A stretch of DNA of 64,000 nucleotides. Source: Necropsobacter massiliensis. Lineage in GTDB: Bacteria > Pseudomonadota > Gammaproteobacteria > Enterobacterales > Pasteurellaceae. The notes under the pieces were generated by a model that did no database searches, was not told the DNA's origin, and saw nothing but the letters and a program-made list of their open reading frames with translations. Positions 57,381 to 64,000 of this stretch are shown one piece after another (the stretch's first letter is position 1; every line of letters starts with the position of its first letter). Made by a program: the position numbers and the translations under genes. Location: positions 62,001 to 126,000 of the forward strand of contig NZ_LN776189.1 in the NCBI RefSeq assembly GCF_000827595.2, written 5' to 3'.

Positions 57381-57980
57381 TTATTTTTTTCGTAGTTTAT
57401 GCCACACCTTATCTTCCTGCCCGCGCCATAAGCGCTGAATATTATCGTGATGGCGATAAATCAACAGACAGCAGACCAATGCCACGGGAAAAGTGAATTC
57501 CGGTTTAAACCACCACACATAAAAAGGCACCAGCAATGCGGTAACCACTGCGCTGAGGGAAGAATAACCGCTGATTAAAAATATCAGCAGCCAAGTACCG
57601 AGCATGGAACCCGCGACGGACCACGCAATCGGTGCAATGGCGCCGAATGCGGTTGCCACCCCTTTGCCGCCTTTGAATTTGAAAAATACTGGAAAAATAT
57701 GCCCTAAACAGGCGCCCAGCGCGACCATGCCCAGTTCAAAATGGCTAAGCCCCAAATAATAGCCCAGCCACACCGGCAGCATACCTTTCAACATATCAAA
57801 GATCAGCACGCTGAGCGCAATCCAGCGCCCCCCGATACGCAACACATTGGTTGCGCCGGGATTGTGCGACCCGGCGTCGCGCGGATCCGGCAATCCGAAT
57901 AAACGACAGAGTAAGATTGCACTGGAAATTGAGCCTAATAAATAGGCGAACAACATATAACAGAGGGCGAAAACGCTCAT
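57381..57980 (-). CDS. plsY: Glycerol-3-phosphate acyltransferase PlsY
   Basis: A 199-residue inner-membrane enzyme that acylates glycerol-3-phosphate using acyl-phosphate. Active-site loops are [10 protein letters not shown]-like [26 protein letters not shown] and [21 protein letters not shown] 57980 ([25 protein letters not shown]) gives the usual length; the longer frame to 58046 adds non-homologous residues. It is divergent from folB. Confidence 0.93.
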   Translation of the reverse strand: MSVFALCYMLFAYLLGSISSAILLCRLFGLPDPRDAGSHNPGATNVLRIGGRWIALSVLIFDMLKGMLPVWLGYYLGLSHFELGMVALGACLGHIFPVFFKFKGGKGVATAFGAIAPIAWSVAGSMLGTWLLIFLISGYSSLSAVVTALLVPFYVWWFKPEFTFPVALVCCLLIYRHHDNIQRLWRGQEDKVWHKLRKK

Positions 57981-58081
57981 CGGCAATCTCCAATGTAGAT
58001 AAATGAAAAAATTTTGTTCGTCTATTGTACATAAAGTTGATAGCATAAGCCTAATAGAATTTCACTGAACCGAGGGACAAA

Positions 58082-58438
58082 TTGATCGATCGCATTTTTA
58101 TTGAAGGATTAAGTGTTTATGCACAAATCGGGGTGTATGACTGGGAACAGCAAATCAAACAGCAGCTGGTCTTTGATATCGAAATGGCATGGGATTGCCG
58201 AGCGGCGGCGGAAACGGATAATGTGGCACTGTGTCTGAATTATGCCGAAGTGAGTGAATTTGTGATTGAGTATGTACAATCCAAACCGTTTTTGCTTATT
58301 GAACGGGTGGCTTATGAAGTGGCGACACAGCTTCGACAGCGATTCGGGATTCCGTGGTTGCGGTTAACGTTGCATAAGCCAAAAGCGGTCGCACAGGCGC
58401 GCAGTGTCGGTATTATTATTGAGCAGGGCGCGTTGTAG
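58082..58438 (+). CDS. folB: Dihydroneopterin aldolase FolB
   Basis: A 118-residue enzyme of folate synthesis that cleaves dihydroneopterin to the hydroxymethyl pterin and glycolaldehyde. It reads IDRIFIEGLSVYAQIGVYDWEQQIKQQLVFDIEM, then LIERVAYEVATQL (Glu and catalytic region) and LTLHKPKAV. The start is TTG at 58082, as no ATG fits the conserved N-terminus. It is divergent from plsY and convergent with yigB, 7 bases from its stop. Confidence 0.92.
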   Translation: MIDRIFIEGLSVYAQIGVYDWEQQIKQQLVFDIEMAWDCRAAAETDNVALCLNYAEVSEFVIEYVQSKPFLLIERVAYEVATQLRQRFGIPWLRLTLHKPKAVAQARSVGIIIEQGAL

Positions 58439-58445
58439 CGTCGGA

Positions 58446-59162
58446 TCAGCTGCGCGTTATCGCGCACAGCTCAGTTAAATCATGAATTTCTACCGACGGA
58501 AGCAGCCGGCATTCGGCAAACGCATTTATTCTGTCGCCCGACAGATTCAGCCATACCGACTGACAACCTGCCTGCATCGCGCCTTGTATATCGGTCAGCA
58601 GACTGTCGCCAACATGCAGAATTTGCTGCGGTGGCAGCGCAAAATACGCCGCGGTCTGACGAAATAAATCCGCGTGCGGTTTTGCTCGCCCTTGTAAGCC
58701 GCCGCGCAGGATCAAGGCAAATTGAGTCAGACCGATACGCGCGGGATCCACATTACCGTTGCTGATTGCTGCCAGTTTGTAGTGCCGCGACAGTTGCGTC
58801 AGCAGCGCCATATTTTGTGGCGGGATCGTAATTTTGTGTCGCCATTGCAGAAATTCCTGAATGGTTTGCTCGGAAATTCGCTTAATTTCCACCGCACTTT
58901 TGCCGTGCGCTGTCAGCAATGCGCGCATGGTTTCCAGCCGCCACGCAGTGACATCTTCACTTAGGCGTGGATGCCGGCGAGCAATTCGGGCTTTCCACTC
59001 AAACCAAAGGTCAGCACCGAGCTGCGTCAGCGCACTGCTGTCGCGCAGGGTGTCGATACAGCGCTGTTCAGCCAGACGAATGACAGTCGAATTGTCATAC
59101 AAGGTATCGTCCAGATCAAAGGTTATCACCTTAAACGGTTGTAAAGTGCGGTAGAATTTCAT
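58446..59162 (-). CDS. yigB: HAD-family phosphatase YigB
   Basis: A 238-residue HAD hydrolase: nucleophile ITFDLDDTLYDN (Asp16, Asp18), LAAISNGNVDP, KPHADLF and HVGDSLLTDIQGAMQAGCQSVWLN. In E. coli YigB removes phosphate from FMN and from the riboflavin precursor 5-amino-6-(5-phosphoribitylamino)uracil. It lies 8 bases downstream of xerC, as in the E. coli dapF-yigA-xerC-yigB order. Confidence 0.9.
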   Translation of the reverse strand: MKFYRTLQPFKVITFDLDDTLYDNSTVIRLAEQRCIDTLRDSSALTQLGADLWFEWKARIARRHPRLSEDVTAWRLETMRALLTAHGKSAVEIKRISEQTIQEFLQWRHKITIPPQNMALLTQLSRHYKLAAISNGNVDPARIGLTQFALILRGGLQGRAKPHADLFRQTAAYFALPPQQILHVGDSLLTDIQGAMQAGCQSVWLNLSGDRINAFAECRLLPSVEIHDLTELCAITRS

Positions 59163-59170
59163 GCCGTTTC

Positions 59171-60058
59171 CTATTTTTTTCGTTTGGCGCGCGGGTGCGC
59201 CGCATCATAAACCTGTGCCAAATGTTGAAAATCTAAATGAGTGTAAATTTGAGTGGTGGACAGATTGCTGTGCCCCAGTAATTCTTGTACTGCGCGCAGA
59301 TCCGAGCTGTTTTCCAGCATGTGCGTGGCAAAAGAATGACGCAGCTTGTGCGGATTTAAATGACTGTTCAGCCCTTGTCGCAGCCCCCAGATTTCCAGAC
59401 GTTTCTGAATGGCGCGCTGTGACATCCGATTGCCCAGCGCGCTGACGAATAGGGCGTCATCTTTCGGGTTAAATAACGACCGCACTTTCAGCCATTGCTG
59501 CACGGCGTGCAGGGCATAACGTCCGAAGGGTAAAATCCGTTCTTTGTTGCCTTTTCCGATAACCCGCAGTTCGCGTACCCGGGTGTTGAGACTGTTCAGA
59601 TTCAGCCCTTGTAATTCCGACAGACGCAGACCGGAGCTATACATCAATTCAATTATCGCTTTATCGCGCAGATCAATCGGTTCTTTGCTGTCGTTGGCAA
59701 GTAACTGTTGCACCTGTTCCGCATCAATATTTTTCGGTAGGTGTTTTGCCTGTTTCGGGGCGGAAATGCCGACCGCGGGATTTACTTGCAATTCGCCCTG
59801 AACCACCAGATAGTTCAGAAAGCGCCGCAGCGCCGATAAACGCAGGGCGAGGCTTTTTTCATGCAGCCCGTCTTTGCGGCTTTGCGCCAGAATAAAACGC
59901 ACGACACTTGGCGTTACCTGCCGCCACGCATGAATGTCGTTGTGCTGTAATATCTCGACGATGCGTGTCAGTTGGCGCTGATAATTATTCAGCGTGTGCG
60001 GACTGACTTGGCGTTCAATGCGCAGATAATTCCAGTATTGTTGCAGCGACGCCTGCAT
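59171..60058 (-). CDS. xerC: Tyrosine recombinase XerC
   Basis: A 295-residue recombinase that resolves chromosome dimers at dif with XerD. The N-terminal core-binding domain is at residues 1-85 ([26 protein letters not shown]). The catalytic domain has Arg in [13 protein letters not shown], Lys in [38 protein letters not shown] (His and nucleophile Tyr). The ATG at 60058 overlaps the stop of the DUF484 gene (TAATG), which indicates coupling. Confidence 0.95.
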   Translation of the reverse strand: MQASLQQYWNYLRIERQVSPHTLNNYQRQLTRIVEILQHNDIHAWRQVTPSVVRFILAQSRKDGLHEKSLALRLSALRRFLNYLVVQGELQVNPAVGISAPKQAKHLPKNIDAEQVQQLLANDSKEPIDLRDKAIIELMYSSGLRLSELQGLNLNSLNTRVRELRVIGKGNKERILPFGRYALHAVQQWLKVRSLFNPKDDALFVSALGNRMSQRAIQKRLEIWGLRQGLNSHLNPHKLRHSFATHMLENSSDLRAVQELLGHSNLSTTQIYTHLDFQHLAQVYDAAHPRAKRKK

Positions 60059-60756
60059 TATAGATTCTCCGCATAATTCGACAGCCAACGCTGTAGATGT
60101 AATGTGACGATATCCACCAGATGTTTGAGAAAGGTTGTATCCTGCCCATTGTGAAAATGCTGTTGATCATGCGCGCTGAACAGTAACAGTGCGGTCGGTT
60201 TTAGTCCAGTTTTGACGTCCAACAGGCAGCATGCCACCGAACCGATAGGAAATTCTTCCGGCAGAAATAACAGGCTTTTTTCTCTGCCGCTCAGTGGTCC
60301 GAGATAAAAATGGCGCAGACCGAAACGTTCCAAACGGATTAGCTCAAAGGCTTTGCGATCCAGCCAGTATTGCTCACCGATATCGGCGTGTTTGTGCCAG
60401 CTGTCGGTAAACAGCAAAATTTTCGCTTGTTGCAGCTCCCATTTCTGCGCCCAGCGATTGAGGGAGGTAATGCCGTCGTTCAGTTGATGACAGGCAGACA
60501 GCTGTTGTTGTAGCGGCATTAAGGCTAAAAAAATATCCTGTTGTTGATTTGCCAGTTTGCCGAAAAATGCCAGTTCGGTTTCCAGCGCTTTTATCTGTTC
60601 GCGTTGGCGGGCGAGTTGCGCTTCGATTAATGAAATCGTACCTTGTTGTCGGTGGTTTACCCGCATGCTGTCAAGCAGATCCAAATGAGCGGCAAAAAAG
60701 TCGGGGTGCTGTTCAAGATACTCGGCAACTTGTTGTTCTGTCAGTGAATGATTCAT
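60058..60756 (-). CDS. yigA: DUF484 (YigA-like) protein
   Basis: A 232-residue GAF-like protein of the DUF484 family: [54 protein letters not shown] (coiled coil), then a GAF-type domain. The function is unknown; it is nearly always upstream of xerC. ATG 60756 ([11 protein letters not shown]) is chosen over the long frame to 60855, which adds Arg/Cys-rich sequence unlike the family. Confidence 0.85.
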   Translation of the reverse strand: MNHSLTEQQVAEYLEQHPDFFAAHLDLLDSMRVNHRQQGTISLIEAQLARQREQIKALETELAFFGKLANQQQDIFLALMPLQQQLSACHQLNDGITSLNRWAQKWELQQAKILLFTDSWHKHADIGEQYWLDRKAFELIRLERFGLRHFYLGPLSGREKSLLFLPEEFPIGSVACCLLDVKTGLKPTALLLFSAHDQQHFHNGQDTTFLKHLVDIVTLHLQRWLSNYAENL

Positions 60757-60915
60757 AATGCTCACCTTATTAGCTAGCGGTTTCTGCGCCGGCGGTTGTG
60801 ATGTGATGGTGCGACAAATGCGGGCAAAACAAAAACGAATAACGCACAAATTCATTGTGCGATTTTTCTTGCTTTGTCGCCGGTGCTGAAAGTGCGGTGG
60901 ATTTTCGGCACGTTT

Positions 60916-61740
60916 TTACAGTTTTATCACACCGTCATACACATGAGTGGCATCGCCGGTCATATACAGCGGATGCCCTTCACCGCGCCATTCGATAAGC
61001 AGACTGCCGCCCGGCAAATCCACTTGCACGTGCTGATCCAGCAGCCCTTGCATGATACCTACCGCCGCCGCCGCACAGGCGCCACTGCCACAGGCTTGGG
61101 TTTCCCCGGCACCGCGTTCATGTACCCGCAGCTTGATATGATTGCGATTGATGATCTGCATAAAACCGGCGTTCACCCGTTCCGGAAAACGTTCGTGATT
61201 TTCCAGCAGCGGTCCGAGCTGAGCGACGTTAGCGGTCGTAATATCCTCAACCTGCACCACGCAATGCGGATTGCCCATCGAAACCGCGCCGCACAGCACA
61301 GTTTGCACCGACGTGCGCAGAATATAATTTTTCTCGAATTTATTGGCGTTGAACGGAATTTTAGCCGGTTCCCACACTGGTTCGCCCATATTGACCCGGA
61401 TCATGCCGTCTTCTTTCAGACTCAGCAGCATTTTGCCCTTCGCCGTGCTGACTGCAATGTCTTTTTTATTGGTTAGCCCTTTTAAGCTGACAAAACGGGC
61501 GAAACAGCGCGCGCCGTTGCCGCATTGCGCCACCTCACTGCCGTCAGCGTTAAAAATGCGGTAATGGAAATCCAGTTCAGGATCATAAGGCGGCTCGACA
61601 ATTAAGAGTTGGTCAAAACCGATACCGCGGTGGCGGTCCGCCAGTTTTTTGATAGTTTCAGTCGGGAAGTAAACGTTTTGGGTTACCGCATCCACCACCA
61701 CAAAATCATTTCCTAGCCCGTGCATTTTGGAAAACTGCAT
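60916..61740 (-). CDS. dapF: Diaminopimelate epimerase
   Basis: A 274-residue PLP-independent racemase that turns LL-DAP into meso-DAP for lysine and peptidoglycan. The two catalytic cysteines lie in [15 protein letters not shown] and [30 protein letters not shown] is the family start. It is separated from the DUF484 gene by about 160 bases that contain a USS (60889). Confidence 0.96.
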   Translation of the reverse strand: MQFSKMHGLGNDFVVVDAVTQNVYFPTETIKKLADRHRGIGFDQLLIVEPPYDPELDFHYRIFNADGSEVAQCGNGARCFARFVSLKGLTNKKDIAVSTAKGKMLLSLKEDGMIRVNMGEPVWEPAKIPFNANKFEKNYILRTSVQTVLCGAVSMGNPHCVVQVEDITTANVAQLGPLLENHERFPERVNAGFMQIINRNHIKLRVHERGAGETQACGSGACAAAAVGIMQGLLDQHVQVDLPGGSLLIEWRGEGHPLYMTGDATHVYDGVIKL

Positions 61741-61886
61741 GTTTCCGTCCTTAAAAATTCGTCGATACTGTCACGCATTATAATCAGCAAGTCATAGTGA
61801 GTAAATAATCATTGCTTTTCTGTTAAGTGATCCCTATCAAATTTTTAGCTTTAATAGATTTTATTTAAAAATATTTTACATTTTCT

Positions 61887-61892
61887 CTTGAA
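61887..61892 (+). promoter_or_regulatory. Possible sigma-32 -35 element of clpB
   Basis: CTTGAA at 61887-61892 matches the heat-shock sigma-32 -35 box and lies 78 bases before the clpB ATG. A good CCCCAT-type -10 is not seen at the expected spacing, so only the -35 half is supported. Heat-shock control is expected for clpB. Confidence 0.35.
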
Positions 61893-61969
61893 TTCCGCCG
61901 ATTAGGTATTACTTAGATGGCATGGATGACACATCTGTATCGACAGCATGGCATCAGACGGAGGATTTT

Positions 61970-64000
61970 ATGAATATTGAAAAATTTACCACTAAATTTC
62001 AGCAGGCGCTGGCGGAAGCGCAGTCGCTGGCATTGGGCAAGGATAACCAGTTTATTGAACCGGTGCATTTAATGACGGCGCTGCTAAATCAGCAAGACGG
62101 TTCGGTTGCGCCGATTTTAACCGCCGCTGGCGTTAATGTCGGGTTGTTGCGCAATGAATTACACGCCGAGCTTAACCGCTTGCCGCAGGTTTCCGGCAAC
62201 GGCGGCGATGTGCAGATTTCGCGCGCCTTGCTGAATTTGCTGAATCTGTGCGATAAACTTGCGCAGCAAAAACAGGATAAATTTATTTCTTCCGAGTTGT
62301 TTTTATTGGCGGCATTGGAAGATAAAGGCAGTTTAAGCGATATTTTACGTAAGTGCGGTGTAAAAAAAGAACGTTTGCAGCAGGCGATTGAGCAAATACG
62401 CGGAGGACAACAGGTGAACGATCAGAATGCAGAAGACAGCCGTCAGGCATTGGAAAAATATACCATTGATTTAACTGCAAGAGCGGAAAGCGGCAAGCTG
62501 GATCCGGTGATTGGGCGTGATGAAGAGATCCGCCGCACCATTCAAGTGCTGCAACGGCGTACTAAAAACAATCCGGTACTTATCGGTGAACCTGGCGTGG
62601 GGAAAACCGCTATTGTCGAAGGGCTGGCACAGCGTATTGTGAACGGCGAAGTGCCGGAAGGATTAAAGAACAAACGAGTGCTGTCGTTGGATATGGGCGC
62701 GCTAATTGCCGGGGCGAAATACCGCGGTGAATTTGAAGAACGTCTAAAAGCCGTATTAAACGAACTGGCGAAAGAAGAAGGGCGCATTATTTTATTTATT
62801 GATGAAATTCATACCATGGTCGGCGCCGGTAAAACCGACGGTGCCATGGATGCGGGCAATTTGCTGAAACCGTCTTTGGCACGTGGCGAATTGCATTGCG
62901 TGGGCGCAACGACGTTAGATGAATATCGTCAGTATATTGAAAAAGATGCCGCGCTGGAACGGCGTTTTCAGAAGGTGTTTGTGGATGAACCTAGCGTTGA
63001 AGACACCATTGCGATTTTGCGCGGATTGAAAGAACGCTATGAAATTCACCACCATGTACAGATTACCGACCCGGCAATTGTGGCGGCGGCAACGTTATCG
63101 CACCGTTATATCAGTGATCGTCAGTTGCCGGATAAAGCCATTGACTTAATTGATGAAGCGGCAAGTTCGATTCGAATGGAAATTGATTCCAAACCGCAGC
63201 CGCTGGATCGGCTGGATCGCCGGATTATTCAGTTAAAACTGGAACAGCAAGCGTTGCAAAAAGAAGATGACGATGCCAGCCACAAACGGTTGGAAATGCT
63301 GGAACAGGAATTGGCGGAAAAAGAACGCGAATATGCCGAATTGGAAGAGGTGTGGAAAAGTGAAAAAGCCGCGCTTTCCGGGGCGCAGCACATTAAAGCG
63401 GAACTGGAAAACGCCCGCACACAGATGGAGCAGGCGCGCCGTGCCGGTGATTTGAACAAAATGTCCGAATTACAATATGGTCGTATTCCTGAGTTGGAAA
63501 AACAACTGGCGCAGGCGGAAAGTTCAGAAGGCAAGGAAATGACCTTATTGCGCTATCGCGTTACCGATGAGGAAATTGCCGAAGTGCTTTCCCGCGCCAC
63601 CGGTATTCCGGTTGCCCGTATGATGGAAGGCGAGAAAGAAAAATTGCTGCGTATGGAAGATGAACTGCACAAACGGGTTGTCGGTCAGGATGAAGCCGTA
63701 GTGGCGGTGGCAAATGCGATTCGCCGCAGCCGAGCAGGGTTGTCCGACCCAAATCGTCCGATCGGTTCGTTCCTGTTTTTAGGACCGACCGGGGTTGGGA
63801 AAACCGAACTGTGCAAAACGCTAGCGAATTTTATGTTTGACGACGAAAATGCCATGGTGCGTATTGATATGTCCGAATTCATGGAAAAACACAGTGTTTC
63901 CCGTTTAGTGGGGGCGCCTCCGGGCTATGTGGGCTATGAAGAAGGCGGCTATCTGACCGAAGCGGTACGTCGCCGTCCGTATTCCGTGATTTTGCTCGAC
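61970..64000 (+). CDS. clpB: Disaggregase ClpB (partial at right edge)
   Basis: The first 677 codons of a Hsp100 ATPase that rescues aggregated proteins with DnaK. The N-domain spans about 1-145 ([30 protein letters not shown]). Nucleotide domain 1 has GEPGVGKT (about 206-213) and ILFIDEIHT. The coiled-coil M-domain (about 410-520, [22 protein letters not shown] and following) separates ClpB from ClpA. Nucleotide domain 2 starts with GPTGVGKT (about 605-612). ATG 61970 follows GGAGG. The frame is open to the window end. A USS lies at 62352-62360. Confidence 0.97.
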   Translation, partial: MNIEKFTTKFQQALAEAQSLALGKDNQFIEPVHLMTALLNQQDGSVAPILTAAGVNVGLLRNELHAELNRLPQVSGNGGDVQISRALLNLLNLCDKLAQQKQDKFISSELFLLAALEDKGSLSDILRKCGVKKERLQQAIEQIRGGQQVNDQNAEDSRQALEKYTIDLTARAESGKLDPVIGRDEEIRRTIQVLQRRTKNNPVLIGEPGVGKTAIVEGLAQRIVNGEVPEGLKNKRVLSLDMGALIAGAKYRGEFEERLKAVLNELAKEEGRIILFIDEIHTMVGAGKTDGAMDAGNLLKPSLARGELHCVGATTLDEYRQYIEKDAALERRFQKVFVDEPSVEDTIAILRGLKERYEIHHHVQITDPAIVAAATLSHRYISDRQLPDKAIDLIDEAASSIRMEIDSKPQPLDRLDRRIIQLKLEQQALQKEDDDASHKRLEMLEQELAEKEREYAELEEVWKSEKAALSGAQHIKAELENARTQMEQARRAGDLNKMSELQYGRIPELEKQLAQAESSEGKEMTLLRYRVTDEEIAEVLSRATGIPVARMMEGEKEKLLRMEDELHKRVVGQDEAVVAVANAIRRSRAGLSDPNRPIGSFLFLGPTGVGKTELCKTLANFMFDDENAMVRIDMSEFMEKHSVSRLVGAPPGYVGYEEGGYLTEAVRRRPYSVILLD
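62402..62416 (+). promoter_or_regulatory. Internal start site for the short ClpB form
   Basis: GGAGG (62402-62406) precedes an in-frame GTG (62414-62416) that is codon 149, the same codon number as the internal start that gives the shorter ClpB in E. coli. The short form would lack the N-domain. Confidence 0.65.

Overview
The window looks like chromosomal DNA of a gammaproteobacterium of the family Pasteurellaceae. The 9-base Haemophilus-type uptake signal sequence (USS, AAGTGCGGT or its complement) recurs roughly 45-50 times by eye, often as inverted pairs that double as terminators. The conserved housekeeping blocks (rpmH-rnpA-yidD-yidC, dnaA-dnaN-recF, yejK/yejLM, serB/ytjB, yicC/rph-pyrE, dapF-DUF484-xerC-yigB) fit this family. 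I do not assign a genus.

Region 1 (1-7.9 kb) is a decayed accessory segment. It holds the tail of a UvrD-type helicase, an IS481 transposase remnant fused to a broken short-chain dehydrogenase (SDR), two tandem HXXEE membrane-protein genes, a GmrSD-type restriction gene with three lesions, and a CrtC/AttH-like gene with a partner carrying an amber codon. A TetR regulator follows. The segment also carries Neisseria-type DNA uptake sequences (DUS, AGGTCGTCTGAA and ATGCCGTCTGAA) as terminator-like inverted repeats, twice placed directly beside a Pasteurellaceae USS. This suggests exchange with an oral Neisseria-like bacterium. Two 32-base operator-like palindromes, one upstream of the HXXEE pair and one beside the TetR gene, suggest a shared regulon.

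Region 2 (7.9-20.6 kb) is a run of small redox and detoxification-type operons, most with a neighbouring regulator: tautomerase + SDR / HxlR; ICL/PEP-mutase-like + Rossmann protein; an IS200 copy with a frameshifted transposase; LLM flavin oxidoreductase + SnoaL-like + azoreductase; LysR / SDR + aldo-keto reductase; NmrA-like / LysR; and an FkbM methyltransferase.

Region 3 (20.9-39.9 kb) is mainly core: a MagIII-like glycosylase, yajQ, serB/ytjB, rpsT, murJ, ygfZ, yicC, rph-pyrE, djlA-yjdF-dusC-yjjG, a CodA-like amidohydrolase behind a structured leader, lapC-yejL / yejK, bamE and cpxRA.

Region 4 (39.9-48.1 kb) is a complete ribose operon read leftward (rbsD-A-C-B-K-R) with RbsR- and CRP-like sites; rbsB has a stop at codon 3. 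Next come an AAHS-type MFS transporter and the queuosine-precursor transporter yhhQ, which has a probable preQ1-I riboswitch over its ribosome-binding site.

Region 5 (48.1-64 kb) holds recF-dnaN-dnaA divergent from rpmH-rnpA-yidD-yidC, then bamD / rluD-pgeF, plsY / folB, the yigB-xerC-DUF484 group, dapF, and the first 677 codons of clpB, which runs off the end. I see no rRNA, tRNA or CRISPR array, and no DnaA-box cluster near dnaA.
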